From Massilia sp. ST3 (GTDB lineage: Bacteria; Pseudomonadota; Gammaproteobacteria; Burkholderiales; Burkholderiaceae_D): a stretch of 64,000 bases of DNA. Shown here piece by piece: positions 7,557 through 16,792 of this stretch. A program made the translations under genes and the position numbers. The stretch is taken from NCBI RefSeq assembly GCF_018119405.1, contig NZ_JAGPWC010000015.1:23799-87798 (forward strand), given 5' to 3'. The notes beneath the pieces are model-generated. The model had not been told where the DNA came from. It was given only the letters and a program-made list of their open reading frames with translations, and made no database searches. Numbering within the stretch: the first letter of the stretch is position 1; every line of letters begins with the position of its first letter.

Positions 7557-8858
7557 TCAGGCCGCTTCGCGCACTTCCTTCAGGCGCTTGTCGTCATCGA
7601 TGGCGACGCGGCCGTCCAGGACCTCGTGCATGCGCTCGGTATCGAGCTCCTTCTCCCACTTCGACACCACCACCGTCGCCACGCCGTTGCCGACGAAGTT
7701 GGTCAGGGCGCGGCATTCGCTCATGAAGCGGTCGATGCCGAGGATCAGGGCCATGCCCGCCACCGGGATGGTCGGCACCACGGCCAGGGTCGCGGCCAGG
7801 GTGATGAAGCCGGCGCCGGTGATGCCCGAGGCGCCCTTCGAGGTCAGCATGGCCACGAACAGGATGGTCAGTTCCTGGGTCAGGGTCAGGTCGGTGTTGG
7901 TGGCCTGGGCCACGAACAGGGCCGCCATGGTCATGTAGATGTTGGTGCCGTCCAGGTTGAAGGAGTAGCCGGTCGGGACCACCAGGCCCACCACGGGCTT
8001 GGAGCAGCCCAGCTTTTCCAGCTTGCGCATCAGGGCCGGCAGGGCGCTCTCCGAGGAGCTGGTCCCGAGCACGATCAGCAGTTCTTCCTTGATGTAGGCG
8101 ATGAACTTGAAGATCGAGAAGCCGGTCATCTTCGCAATGGCGCCCAGCACCACCGCGACGAACAGGAAGCAGGTCAGGTAGAAGGAGCCCATCAGCTTGG
8201 CCAGCGGCAGCAGCGAATCCAGGCCGTACTTACCGATGGTGAAGGCCATCGCGCCGAAGGCGCCGATCGGGGCGACCTTCATGACGATGTTGACGACGCC
8301 GAAGATCACGTGCGAGAAGTCCTCGATCAGCTTGGTGACCGGACGGCCGCGCTCGCCCATCATCGACAGCGAGAAGCCGAACAGGATCGCGATCAGGAGC
8401 ACCTGCAGGATGTCGCCCTTGGCGAAGGCATCGACGAAGGTGTTCGGGATGATGTTCATGATGAAGTCCACCGTGCTCTGGCTGTGCGCCTTCTCGGTGT
8501 ACTGGGCGATCGACTTGGTGTCCAGGTGGGCCGGGTCGACGTTGAAGCCGGCGCCCGGCTTGACCACGTTGGCCACCACCAGGCCGATGGCCAGGGCGAA
8601 GGTCGAGACGACCTCGAAGTAGAGCAGGGCCTTGCCGCCGACGCGGCCGATCTTCTTCATGTCCTGCATGCCGGCGATGCCGGCGACCACGGTACAGAAG
8701 ATCACCGGGGCGATGATCATCTTGATCAGCTTGATGAAGCCGTCTCCCAAGGGCTTCATCTTGGTGCCGAGTTCAGGATGGAACACCCCGAGCAGTACGC
8801 CGACGAAGATGGCGAACAGCACCTGGACATACAGGATTTTATAGAATGGCTTTTTCAT
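7557..8858 (-). CDS. dctA: C4-dicarboxylate:cation symporter DctA
   Basis: The 433-residue inner membrane transporter of the DAACS/SLC1 family would import succinate, fumarate and malate with protons or sodium. Diagnostic features are [17 protein letters not shown] (serine-rich reentrant loop), [13 protein letters not shown] and [15 protein letters not shown] (second reentrant loop). The N-terminus ([16 protein letters not shown]) and length match DctA of other proteobacteria. It is monocistronic with its own terminator. No DctBD sensor pair is in the window, so regulation is not visible. Confidence 0.94.
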   Translation of the reverse strand: MKKPFYKILYVQVLFAIFVGVLLGVFHPELGTKMKPLGDGFIKLIKMIIAPVIFCTVVAGIAGMQDMKKIGRVGGKALLYFEVVSTFALAIGLVVANVVKPGAGFNVDPAHLDTKSIAQYTEKAHSQSTVDFIMNIIPNTFVDAFAKGDILQVLLIAILFGFSLSMMGERGRPVTKLIEDFSHVIFGVVNIVMKVAPIGAFGAMAFTIGKYGLDSLLPLAKLMGSFYLTCFLFVAVVLGAIAKMTGFSIFKFIAYIKEELLIVLGTSSSESALPALMRKLEKLGCSKPVVGLVVPTGYSFNLDGTNIYMTMAALFVAQATNTDLTLTQELTILFVAMLTSKGASGITGAGFITLAATLAVVPTIPVAGMALILGIDRFMSECRALTNFVGNGVATVVVSKWEKELDTERMHEVLDGRVAIDDDKRLKEVREAA

Positions 8859-8943
8859 GACAACTCTTCAACGAGGTTGGTGATGAGGCCATCTTCGTTG
8901 AATCGCGCAGGCGTCGCTATTGTGGAAATCCGCAGGCGGGCGC

Positions 8944-8971
8944 GCGCCTGTCGCCATGGGACGACAGGCGC
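8944..8971 (-). terminator. Hairpin after the amidohydrolase gene, no U-tract
   Basis: Ten-bp stem (GCGCCTGTCG / CGACAGGCGC) with an 8-base loop, starting 8 bp beyond the amidohydrolase stop. There is no T-run in the minus direction, so it may be a weak or Rho-assisted terminator or a 3'-end stabiliser. Confidence 0.4.
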
Positions 8972-8979
8972 TGCAGGGC

Positions 8980-10281
8980 TCAAGGGCGGCGGTAGATTGC
9001 GCCGCCTTTCATCACGAAACTCACTTTGGCGGCGGCGCCGATGTCCTCGAGCGGGTCGCCGTCGACGGCGGCGAGATCGGCCAGCATGCCCGGCTTGATC
9101 GCGCCCAGCTCCTTCGATTTGCCCAGGATGCCGGCCGCCACGCCCGTGGCCGCGCGCAGCGCTTCCAGCGGCGTCATGCCGAGCCTGACCATCCACGCCA
9201 GCTCGCGCGCATTGGTCCCGTGCGCGAACACGCCGACGTCGCTGCCATGGCCGATGGTTACCCCGAGGCGCCGCGCCAGGCGGAAGGCGGCGTGGGCCTG
9301 CTGCATCGCCGGTGTCGGCGCGCCGCCGCGCACGTGCTTCTGGAAGTACTCGCCGATCGCTTCCGGCGCCGTCAGGGTCGGGATATAGGCCGTGCCGCGC
9401 TGGGCCATCAGCTTGAAGGTGACTTCCGAGGCGCCGTAGCCGTGCTCGATGGTGTCGGCGCCGGCCAGCACCGCCATCCGGATCGCCTCGTCGCTGCTGG
9501 CGTGGGCCGCCACCTTGCGTCCGCTGACGTGGGCGGCGGCCACCATCGCCTTCATCTCTTCGAGGGTGAAAGTCGGACGCGCGCTGCCGTCGATGCCGGT
9601 GCGGTAGTCGGCATAGAACTTGATCCAGTCGGCGCCGCGCGCGGACTGCTCGCGCACCGCCTTCGTCACTTCGTCGACGCCGGTCGCGGGCTGGGCGCCG
9701 TAGGGCAGTTCCATGTCGGGGCGGTAGTTCTTCTCGGCCGGCCCGTAGCTGTAGCTGGCCACGATGGCGCGGGTGGCGATCAGGAGGCGCGGGCCGGGCG
9801 CCACCCCTTCCTCGATGGCGCGCTTGATGCCGGCGTCGGCGTAGTCCGCGCCTTCGGTGCCCAGGTCGCGCAGGGTGGTGAAGCCGGCCTGCAGGGTGTC
9901 CGCCGCGTGCCTGGCGGCCAGCATGATGCGGTAGGCGACCGGTTCCTTGATCACCTGGTCGTCCCAGGTGGTCTCGTTGTACGGGTGCAGCAGCACGTGG
10001 GAGTGCAGGTCGATCATGCCCGGTATCAGGGTCTTGCCGGGGAGGGCGATGCGCTCGGCATCCTGGGGTGCATCGATCGCGCCGGCCGGGCCGGCGGCCT
10101 CGATGCGGCCGTTCGCGACCAGCACGGCCCAGCCGCGCTGGGGCGCGCCGTCGCCGGTCCAGACGCGTTCGGGAGTGAGCAGGATGGGACGCTGGCCGGC
10201 GGCGTGGCCGGATGGGGAAAGGAAGGCGAGAGTGAGTGCGAGCGTCGTGGCCCAGATCCGCATGGTGGTCGTCTCATTCAT
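8980..10281 (-). CDS. Secreted amidohydrolase-superfamily protein
   Basis: The 433-residue protein starts with a signal peptide (hydrophobic stretch around WATTLALTLAFLSPSG, then A-A-G) and has the metal-dependent hydrolase signatures PGMIDLHSH (first metal ligands), AAHASSDEAI, ADTIEHGYG and GHGSDVGVF (late Asp ligand). This pattern fits imidazolonepropionase- or prolidase-like periplasmic dipeptidases, but the substrate cannot be assigned. An alternative start at 10263 (MRIWATTLAL) would place the signal peptide at the very N-terminus. The gene lies between dctA and a palindromic repeat and appears monocistronic. Confidence 0.87.
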   Translation of the reverse strand: MNETTTMRIWATTLALTLAFLSPSGHAAGQRPILLTPERVWTGDGAPQRGWAVLVANGRIEAAGPAGAIDAPQDAERIALPGKTLIPGMIDLHSHVLLHPYNETTWDDQVIKEPVAYRIMLAARHAADTLQAGFTTLRDLGTEGADYADAGIKRAIEEGVAPGPRLLIATRAIVASYSYGPAEKNYRPDMELPYGAQPATGVDEVTKAVREQSARGADWIKFYADYRTGIDGSARPTFTLEEMKAMVAAAHVSGRKVAAHASSDEAIRMAVLAGADTIEHGYGASEVTFKLMAQRGTAYIPTLTAPEAIGEYFQKHVRGGAPTPAMQQAHAAFRLARRLGVTIGHGSDVGVFAHGTNARELAWMVRLGMTPLEALRAATGVAAGILGKSKELGAIKPGMLADLAAVDGDPLEDIGAAAKVSFVMKGGAIYRRP

Positions 10282-10300
10282 ATTGTGGAGACATTAGCAT

Positions 10301-10413
10301 CGTAGGGTGGACGGCTCTGCCGTCCACGCGGGATCGTTATCGGCTCCGATCTCGGACGGGATGATCTCGCCGTCAACTATCACCGCGTGGACGGCTCCGC
10401 CGTCCACCCTACG
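10301..10413. repeat. Family-2 palindromic repeat, copy A
   Basis: Element of 113 bp bounded by CGTAGGGTGG and CCACCCTACG. Each end holds a hairpin (GTGGACGGC / GCCGTCCAC), and the inner part contains CTATCACCGCGT. Copies B (44858) and C (56778) share the ends, the hairpins and the ATCACCGCG segment. It lies between the amidohydrolase and bdhA. Confidence 0.85.
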
Positions 10414-10430
10414 ACACCGTGAGGAATCTC

Positions 10431-11225
10431 TTACTGCGCCGCCCAGCCGCCGTCCATGTTCCAGGCTACGCCGCGCACCTGGCTGCCGGCCGGGCTGCAG
10501 AAGAACACGGCCAGGGCGCCCAGTTCTTCCGGGGTAACGAATTCGCCCGAAGGCTGTTTTTCGGCCAGCAGGGCGCGGCGCGCCTCGTCGTTGCTCAGCT
10601 TGTCGCGCGCGGCGCGGTCGTCGACCTGTTTTTGGACCAGCGGGGTCAGGACCCAGCCCGGGCAGATCGCGTTGCAGGTGACGCCGGTGTGCGCGGTCTC
10701 GAGCGCGGTGACCTTGGTAAAGCCGACCAGGCCGTGCTTGGCGGCGACATAGGCCGACTTCTGGGCCGAGCCGACCAGGCCATGCACCGAGGCCAGGTTG
10801 ATGATGCGGCCCCAGTTCTTCTGCTTCATGCCGGGCAGGGCCAGGCGGGTGGTGTGGAAGGCCGAGCTCAGGTTGATGGCCAGGATGGCGTCCCATTTCT
10901 CGGCCGGGAATTCCTCGACCGGGGCCACGTGCTGGATGCCGGCGTTGTTGACCAGGATGTCGACGCCGCCAAACTTGTCGGCCGCGAACTTCATCATGGC
11001 CTCGATCTGTTCCGGCCTGGACATGTCGGCGTTGTGGTAGGCCGTCTGGACACCGAACTCGGCGCCGATGTCGGTGTGGAGCTTCTCGATCTGCTGGGCG
11101 TCGCCGAAGCCGTTGAACACGATGTTCGCACCCTGTTCGGCCAGGCTGCGGGCGATGCCCAGGCCGATGCCGGACGTCGAGCCGGTCACGAGAGCGGTCT
11201 TGCCAACTAACATCTTCGAATCCAT
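10431..11225 (-). CDS. bdhA: D-3-hydroxybutyrate dehydrogenase
   Basis: The 264-residue SDR enzyme oxidises D-3-hydroxybutyrate to acetoacetate with NAD. It has TGSTSGIG (cofactor), NNAGIQHVAPVEEFP, the catalytic SVHGLVGSAQKSAYVAAKHG region with Tyr-x3-Lys, and CNAICPGWVLTPLVQKQ, all characteristic of 3-hydroxybutyrate dehydrogenases rather than generic SDRs. The ATG at 11225 has an AGAGGAC ribosome binding site. It would feed acetoacetate to ScoAB. Divergent from an alpha/beta hydrolase across a 126-bp region that includes an A+T-richer stretch. Confidence 0.93.
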   Translation of the reverse strand: MDSKMLVGKTALVTGSTSGIGLGIARSLAEQGANIVFNGFGDAQQIEKLHTDIGAEFGVQTAYHNADMSRPEQIEAMMKFAADKFGGVDILVNNAGIQHVAPVEEFPAEKWDAILAINLSSAFHTTRLALPGMKQKNWGRIINLASVHGLVGSAQKSAYVAAKHGLVGFTKVTALETAHTGVTCNAICPGWVLTPLVQKQVDDRAARDKLSNDEARRALLAEKQPSGEFVTPEELGALAVFFCSPAGSQVRGVAWNMDGGWAAQ

Positions 11226-11351
11226 TGTGTCCTCTATGTGAAAGTGATCGGGAAGCTTCCTCGGAATTGGTAGAATTCTAATCGCATTGCCCTGTAAAAT
11301 GTTGCATTGCAGTGTAGGGAAGTGATTAATCTTGTCATATGGAGCGGCCCC

Positions 11352-12230
11352 ATGTCTGAACCCAGCTTGAAGAGCGTGCAGTGCAGTTCGCCTGCAGGCC
11401 TGCACCGGGTCGCCTACAAGGAGTGGGGCGACCCCCTCAACCCCAAGGTCCTGGTCTGCGTGCACGGCGTTACCCGCGTCGGCGACGACTTCGATCACCT
11501 GGCGCGCGCCCTGTGCGGCGAATACCGTGTCGTGTGCCCGGACGTGGTCGGCCGCGGCCGCTCCGAGCGGCTGCGCGATCCGGCGCACTACGTCATCCCG
11601 CAGTACGTGTCCGACATGGTCACCCTGATCGCGCGCGTCACCGCCCCCGGCGAGGCGCGCGAGGTGCACTGGTTCGGCACCTCGATGGGCGGCCTGATCG
11701 GCATGGTGCTGGCCTCGCTCGAAGGCACGCCCATCAGCCGCATGGTGCTCAACGATATCGGGCCGGTGCTCGACCAGGCGGCCCTGCAGCGCATCGGCGA
11801 GTACATCGGCCAGGATATCCGCTTCCCCAGCTTCGAGGCGGGTGCGGAATACGTCAAGGCGGTGTCGATGTCCTTCGGTCCGCACACCGAGGAAGAGTGG
11901 TTCAAGCTCTCCAGCGACGTGCTGCGCCGCCAGGACGACGGCCAGTGGGTGCGCCACTATGACCTCGGCCTGGCCCAGCCGTTCAAGGCCATCACGCCCG
12001 AGCGCGCGGCCGGCGACGAGGCGGCCCTGTGGGCCGCCTGGGACGCGATCCGCTGTCCCACCCTGCTGGTGCGCGGCGAGCACTCCGACCTGCTGTCGCG
12101 CGAGACCGCAGCCGAGATGACGAGGCGCGGCCCCAAGCCGCGCCTGGTCGAGATCCAGGGCGTGGGCCATGCGCCTACCTTCATCCAGGCAAACCAGATC
12201 GCCATCGCGCGAGAATTCTTGATCGGCTGA
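11352..12230 (+). CDS. Alpha/beta hydrolase
   Basis: A 292-residue hydrolase with an oxyanion-loop region CVHGVTRVGDDFD, the nucleophile elbow FGTSMGGLIG, an acidic residue near LLVRGEHSDLL and the catalytic histidine in GVGHAPTF. Specificity is unknown. The ATG at 11352 is preceded by GGAGCGG with suitable spacing; an upstream in-frame ATG at 11307 lacks one. RidA follows after 37 bp and relA after that, so it may head a three-gene transcript. It is divergent from bdhA, so a role as an ester or oligomer hydrolase in hydroxybutyrate metabolism is possible but unproven. Confidence 0.87.
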   Translation: MSEPSLKSVQCSSPAGLHRVAYKEWGDPLNPKVLVCVHGVTRVGDDFDHLARALCGEYRVVCPDVVGRGRSERLRDPAHYVIPQYVSDMVTLIARVTAPGEAREVHWFGTSMGGLIGMVLASLEGTPISRMVLNDIGPVLDQAALQRIGEYIGQDIRFPSFEAGAEYVKAVSMSFGPHTEEEWFKLSSDVLRRQDDGQWVRHYDLGLAQPFKAITPERAAGDEAALWAAWDAIRCPTLLVRGEHSDLLSRETAAEMTRRGPKPRLVEIQGVGHAPTFIQANQIAIAREFLIG

Positions 12231-12267
12231 CGGACGCCGGGTCCCAGCCAAACTTACGAAAGCAACC

Positions 12268-12618
12268 ATGGAAATCAAACGTATCCACGTCGGCAAGCGC
12301 CTCTCCGAAATCGCCATCCACAACGGCACCGTCTACCTGGCCGGCCAGATCGCCGAAGACACCGCCCAGGGCATCGATGGCCAGATGCGCGAGGTGCTGG
12401 GGCACGTCGACCGCCTGCTGGGCGAGGCGGGCAGCGACAAGTCCTGCATCCTGATGTGCCAGATCTTCATCTCCGACATGGCCAACTTCGCCGGCATGAA
12501 CGCGGTGTGGGACGAATGGGTCGCCCAGGGCCACACCCCGCCGCGCGCCACCGTCGAGGCCAAGCTCGCCAATCCCGCATGCCTGGTGGAGGTCTGCATC
12601 ACCGCCGCCCTGCGCTAA
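12268..12618 (+). CDS. RidA/YjgF-family protein
   Basis: The 116-residue single-domain protein fits the RidA family, whose members hydrolyse reactive enamine/imine intermediates from PLP enzymes. The family signature near the C-terminus is PPRATVEAKLANPACLVEV, in which the Arg binds the substrate carboxylate. It lies 37 bp after the hydrolase and 6 bp before relA. Several RidA subfamilies have other or unknown roles, so the activity is inferred. Confidence 0.9.
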   Translation: MEIKRIHVGKRLSEIAIHNGTVYLAGQIAEDTAQGIDGQMREVLGHVDRLLGEAGSDKSCILMCQIFISDMANFAGMNAVWDEWVAQGHTPPRATVEAKLANPACLVEVCITAALR

Positions 12619-12624
12619 GCCGGC

Positions 12625-14862
12625 ATGGTATCGACCGCCGCTCTCGGCGACGCCAGGGCCCAGCTGGTCCAGGGATTGAGCCCCGAGGATTGCGCGCGCG
12701 TGCACGGCGCGCTCGACTACGCCAGCGAGGCCTACGGCGAGCGCCTCGCCAGCTCGGGCCAGAACGCTTTCGAGTTTTCGCTGGGCGTGGCCGGCACCCT
12801 GGCCTATCTGCGCACCGACACCGAGACCCGCATCGCCGGCCTGCTGTTCGAGCTGGCGATTTTCGACGCGGCGGCCGCCGACAAGCTCGAGGAGCGCTTC
12901 GGCAAGGAAGTGGCGGACCTGGTGCGCGGGCAGTTCCAGCTGATCCGCCTGCGCGACCTGACCGCGGTCCAGGCGCCGGTGGGCAGCGGCAAGAACGCGG
13001 CCCAGCAGGCCGCCCAGCAGGTGGAAACCCTGCGCAAGATGCTGCTGGCGATGGCCTCCGACATGCGGGTGGTGCTGATGCGCCTGGCCTCGTGCGCGGC
13101 CAGTCTGCGCTATTTCGCCGACCAGAAGCGTTTCGACGAGGTCACCCGCGCCTACGGGCGCGAGGTGCTGGACTTCTACGCGCCGCTGGCCAACCGCCTG
13201 GGCGTGTGGCAGCTCAAGTGGGAGCTCGAGGACCTGTCCTTCCGCTTCATCGAACCCGAGACCTACAAGCGCATCGCCAGGATGCTCGAGGAAAAGCGCA
13301 TGCAGCGCGAAGGCTTCGTGGCATCCTCGATCGGCCGCCTGCAGGAGGAGCTCGCGCAGGCCGGCGTCAAGGCCGAGGTGTCGGGCCGGCCGAAGCACAT
13401 CTACAGCATCTGGAACAAGATGCGCGGCAAGGAGCTCGACTTCACCGACCTGTACGACGTGCGCGCCTTCCGCGTGATCGTGCCGGACGTGAAGACCTGC
13501 TACACGGTGCTGGGCGTGGTCCACAACATCTGGACCCCGATCCCCAAGGAATTCGACGACTATATCTCGCGCCCCAAGCCCAATGGCTACCAGTCGCTGC
13601 ACACGGTGGTGACGGCCGAGGACGGGCGCCCGCTCGAGGTGCAGATCCGCACCCAGGAGATGCACAATTTCGCCGAATACGGCATCGCCGCCCACTGGCG
13701 CTACAAGGAAGAGGGCGGCTCCAACTTCAAGAGCCAGAAGTACGACGAGAAGATCGCCTGGCTACGCCAGCTGCTGGCCTGGAAGAGCGACGTCGCCGAC
13801 GTCGTCGCCGGCCAGGAAGACCTGCAGCGCGAGTGGGTGGAAAAGCTCAAGGCCGCCACGCTCGACGACCGCATCTTCGTGCTCACGCCGCAGGCGCGGG
13901 TGCTGGAGCTGCCGGTGGGCGCCACGCCGATCGACTTCGCCTACCACCTGCACAGCGAGGTGGGGCACCGCTGCCGCGGCGCCAAGATCGACGGCGTCAT
14001 GGTGCCGCTCAACACCCCGCTGAAGAACGGCCAGACCTGCGAGATCATCACCGCCAAGGGCGGCAGCGGCAGCCAGGGCCCGTCGCGCGACTGGCTCAGC
14101 CCCGGCTACACGGTGTCGAGCCGCACCCGCACCAAGATCCGGGCCTGGTTCCACGCCCAGGAACTGGCCGAGACCCTGGCCCAGGGCCGCGCCATGGTCG
14201 AGAAGTCGCTCCAGCGCGAGGGCAAGACTGCGGTCAACCTGGAAGCGCTGGCGCACAAGCTGGGCTTCGCCAAGGTGGACGACCTGTTCATCCAGGTCGG
14301 CAAGGAGAAGTTCAGCCTGCGCCACGTGGAAGCCGCCCTGCACGAGGGCGAGCCGGCGCCGCAGGAAGACGCCGCCGTCATCAGCAAGAGCCGCGCCTCC
14401 AGCGTGGAGCAGGGCGCAAAGTCCGGGGTGCTGGTGGTGGGCACCGAAGGCCTGATGACGATGCTGGCCAAATGCTGCAAGCCGGCGCCGCCCGACCCCA
14501 TCGTGGGCTTCGTCACGCGCGGCAAGGGCGTGTCGATCCACCGCCTCACCTGCAAGAACTTCGCCGAGATGCAGGCCAAGGCGCCGGAACGGGTGATCGA
14601 GACCGAGTGGGGGCTGGCGGGCAGCGAGACCGTGTACCCGGTCGACCTGTTCATCCTGGCCCAGGACCGGCAAGGCCTGCTGCGCGACATCTCCGAGGTG
14701 TTCTCGCGCGAGAAGATCAACGTGACCGGGGTGAACACCCAGAGCAGCAAGGGACAGGCGCGCATGGTGTTCACGGCGGAGATCGGGTCGACGGCGCAGC
14801 TGCAGAAGGCGCTGGGGGCGATCGGGGAAGTGTCGGGGGTGGTGGAGGCACGCAGGCAGTAG
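12625..14862 (+). CDS. relA: GTP pyrophosphokinase RelA, ppGpp synthetase I
   Basis: The 745-residue ribosome-associated enzyme makes (p)ppGpp on amino acid starvation. The N-terminal hydrolase-like domain (about 40-190) lacks the HD residues (GLLFELAIFD instead of a LLHD motif). The synthetase domain (about 230-345) has RPKHIYSIWNKM, KEFDDYI and KPNGYQSLHTVV. The EFDD sequence at 309-312 is the EXDD signature of monofunctional RelA rather than the RXKD of SpoT. TGS (about 414-475) and C-terminal ACT (about 675-745) domains follow. It starts 6 bp after ridA, so it is probably in that transcript. Confidence 0.96.
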   Translation: MVSTAALGDARAQLVQGLSPEDCARVHGALDYASEAYGERLASSGQNAFEFSLGVAGTLAYLRTDTETRIAGLLFELAIFDAAAADKLEERFGKEVADLVRGQFQLIRLRDLTAVQAPVGSGKNAAQQAAQQVETLRKMLLAMASDMRVVLMRLASCAASLRYFADQKRFDEVTRAYGREVLDFYAPLANRLGVWQLKWELEDLSFRFIEPETYKRIARMLEEKRMQREGFVASSIGRLQEELAQAGVKAEVSGRPKHIYSIWNKMRGKELDFTDLYDVRAFRVIVPDVKTCYTVLGVVHNIWTPIPKEFDDYISRPKPNGYQSLHTVVTAEDGRPLEVQIRTQEMHNFAEYGIAAHWRYKEEGGSNFKSQKYDEKIAWLRQLLAWKSDVADVVAGQEDLQREWVEKLKAATLDDRIFVLTPQARVLELPVGATPIDFAYHLHSEVGHRCRGAKIDGVMVPLNTPLKNGQTCEIITAKGGSGSQGPSRDWLSPGYTVSSRTRTKIRAWFHAQELAETLAQGRAMVEKSLQREGKTAVNLEALAHKLGFAKVDDLFIQVGKEKFSLRHVEAALHEGEPAPQEDAAVISKSRASSVEQGAKSGVLVVGTEGLMTMLAKCCKPAPPDPIVGFVTRGKGVSIHRLTCKNFAEMQAKAPERVIETEWGLAGSETVYPVDLFILAQDRQGLLRDISEVFSREKINVTGVNTQSSKGQARMVFTAEIGSTAQLQKALGAIGEVSGVVEARRQ

Positions 14863-14876
14863 CGGTTTGCATGCAG

Positions 14877-14960
14877 ACTTGGGTCCCCGCCTGCGCGGGG
14901 ATGACGGTTTTTAGGCCACGTATATAAAAAGGTCATCCCCGCGCAGGCGGGGACCCAAGT
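14877..14960. repeat. Family-1 palindromic repeat, inward arms
   Basis: The tidiest copy: ACTTGGGTCCCCGCCTGCGC starts the left arm and its exact reverse complement ends the right arm, separated by a short A+T-rich centre around 14910-14930. It follows relA directly and could act as its transcription terminator. Each arm alone also folds on CCCCGC/GCGGGG. Confidence 0.9.
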
Positions 14961-15036
14961 TCCGCACCGCCGCCCATAACGTATCCAGTTGTCACCAACC
15001 CGCGCAAACCGTTGCTAAAGCAGTATCATTCCTCCC

Positions 15037-15843
15037 ATGCGCCGAACCCTCACCCTGACAGCCCGCCCCAGCCTCTGGGGCCTCGCCCTGGCGCGCTACC
15101 TGCGCAGCTGGTGGTACATGGTCCACCTGGGCGCGGTCGCCATCGTGATGGCGCTGTCGCCCTCGACCTATCACCGCGCCAACCGCCTGGCGGCCTCGCG
15201 CTACATCTATGCCAGCACCTGGCAGGTGCTGCCCTGGTTCACGCTTGCCTCCGCCCTGGTCGGCCTGGTCATCATCCGCATCGTGCTGGTCACGGCCAAG
15301 AGCTACGGCCTGTCGCACTACGCCCTCGAGATGGTGGTGCGGGTGCTGGTGCTGGAACTGATTCCCCTGTCGGCCGCGATGTTCGTGGCCCTGCGCGCGG
15401 GCATGGCTTTCGACGCTTCGGCCCTGGGGCTGGCGCGCGCCGGCCTGTCGCCGCAAGCCGCCAGTGACGAGGCCCTGCGCCGGGTGCGGCGCGACCTGGT
15501 GCCCCAGTTGATCGCCAATGCGGTCGCGGTCCTGAGCCTGGCCATGGTGACTTCCACCGTGGTGCTGGTGCTGGCCTACCTGAACGTCTACGGCCTGTCG
15601 CCCTGGGGCGTGGCCGACTATACCCGCACGGTGGGGCGCGTGTTCGAGCCGGTGGTCACCGCCGGCTTCGTGCTCAAGACCGTGCTGTTCGGCCTGGCCG
15701 TGGCCCTGATCCCGACCGCCGCCATCCTGGAATTGCAGCGCTACCCGCGGCGCGTCGTCTCCACCGTCCAGCCAGGCGCGCTGCGCCTGCTGTTCGTGCT
15801 ATTGGTGATCGAGGCCGCCTCGCTCGCCCTGAAATATATTTGA
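15037..15843 (+). CDS. MlaE-family ABC transporter permease
   Basis: A 268-residue integral membrane protein with about five to six hydrophobic helices. The central ELIPLSAAMFVALRAGMAF segment matches the MlaE/YrbE permease signature, the interface helix region of MCE-type lipid transporters. It is followed 17 bp later by an MCE-domain protein and then a lipoprotein. No ATPase gene (MlaF type) lies in this operon, so the partner must be encoded elsewhere. The likely role is lipid transport between the inner and outer membranes; direction and substrate are unknown. Confidence 0.85.
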   Translation: MRRTLTLTARPSLWGLALARYLRSWWYMVHLGAVAIVMALSPSTYHRANRLAASRYIYASTWQVLPWFTLASALVGLVIIRIVLVTAKSYGLSHYALEMVVRVLVLELIPLSAAMFVALRAGMAFDASALGLARAGLSPQAASDEALRRVRRDLVPQLIANAVAVLSLAMVTSTVVLVLAYLNVYGLSPWGVADYTRTVGRVFEPVVTAGFVLKTVLFGLAVALIPTAAILELQRYPRRVVSTVQPGALRLLFVLLVIEAASLALKYI

Positions 15844-15859
15844 TCAACAAAGGAAGTCC

Positions 15860-16792
15860 ATGACCGAAGCGCAACCCGACGAACCAGCCCATGTCGAAGC
15901 CAAGGCCATCATCCTTCTGGTGCTGGTCGGCGCCCTGATCGCCGGCTTCGTCCTGTACGTGATGTACGCGCGCGGCGTGTTCGAGCCGACCCAGCGCCTG
16001 ACCCTGGTCACCGACGATTCCTCGGGCGTCATTCCCGGCATGGACATGAGCTTCGCCGGCTTTCCGATCGGGCGCGTGCGCCAGGTCGACCTGGCCGACG
16101 ACGGCAAGGTGCAGATCCAGGTCGACGTCCAGAGCAAGGACGCCAAGTGGCTGCGCACCTCCAGCGTGTTCACGCTGGAGTCGAGCATCGTCGGCGAGAC
16201 CCGGCTGCGCGCCTATACCGGCCTGCTGAACGACCCGCCGCTGCCGCCGAATTCCACCCGCACCGTGCTGCGCGGCGACGCCACCGCCGAGATCCCGCGC
16301 ATCGTCGCCACCGCGCGCGCGCTGCTGGAGAACCTGGAAACCATGACGGCGGCGGAATCGGACATCAACGCCAGCCTGGCGAACATCCAGGCCGTGACCG
16401 GCCGCATGTCGGGCAAATACGGCGTGCTGGGCGGCGTGCTGGGCGGCGACGAGGAGGCGCGCAAGCTGGGCGAGGCCCTCGACCGCGTGAACGCCATCCT
16501 GGCCAAGGCCGATACCCGCGTGTTCGGCAAGAACGGCGTGATGGACGACAGCCAGGCCGCCATCCAGCAGCTGAACGTGGTGCTGAAGGACGCCAGCGAA
16601 ACGTTGAAGAAGGTGGACGCGGTGCTGGTCGAGGCCCAGGCCGTGGGCGCCAACGCCCGCGTCGCCACCCAGGACCTGGGCGCGCTGCGCGGCGAGGTCG
16701 ACGCCAGCCTGCGCAAGGTGAACCGCCTGGTGGACGAGATCAACCGCAAGTGGCCCTTCGCCAAGAGCAACCAGGAGATCAAGCTGCCATGA
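15860..16792 (+). CDS. MCE/MlaD-domain protein
   Basis: The 310-residue protein has one N-terminal membrane anchor (about residues 17-38, IILLVLVGALIAGFVLYVM), an MCE domain (about 40-130, including GVIPGMDMSFAGFPIGRV) and a long helical C-terminal part (about 140-300). This is the periplasmic substrate-binding ring subunit of Mla-type lipid transporters. It is co-encoded with the MlaE-like permease upstream and overlaps the downstream lipoprotein gene by ATGA. Confidence 0.9.
   Translation: MTEAQPDEPAHVEAKAIILLVLVGALIAGFVLYVMYARGVFEPTQRLTLVTDDSSGVIPGMDMSFAGFPIGRVRQVDLADDGKVQIQVDVQSKDAKWLRTSSVFTLESSIVGETRLRAYTGLLNDPPLPPNSTRTVLRGDATAEIPRIVATARALLENLETMTAAESDINASLANIQAVTGRMSGKYGVLGGVLGGDEEARKLGEALDRVNAILAKADTRVFGKNGVMDDSQAAIQQLNVVLKDASETLKKVDAVLVEAQAVGANARVATQDLGALRGEVDASLRKVNRLVDEINRKWPFAKSNQEIKLP

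Noticed and set aside
7626..9098. 490-codon open frame on the plus strand opposite dctA
   Set aside because: Low-complexity His/Asp/Gln-rich shadow of the conserved DctA gene.
11301..11786. TTGCATTGCAG near bdhA as a possible PhaR-type PHB regulator site (compare TGCA-rich sequence near phaP at about 41735-41786)
   Set aside because: TGCA pairs near bdhA and phaP have different spacing and I could not define a shared motif.
12456..14927. 823-codon plus-strand frame overlapping ridA and relA
   Set aside because: Arg/Gly/Ala-rich shadow in another frame of relA, with no motif.
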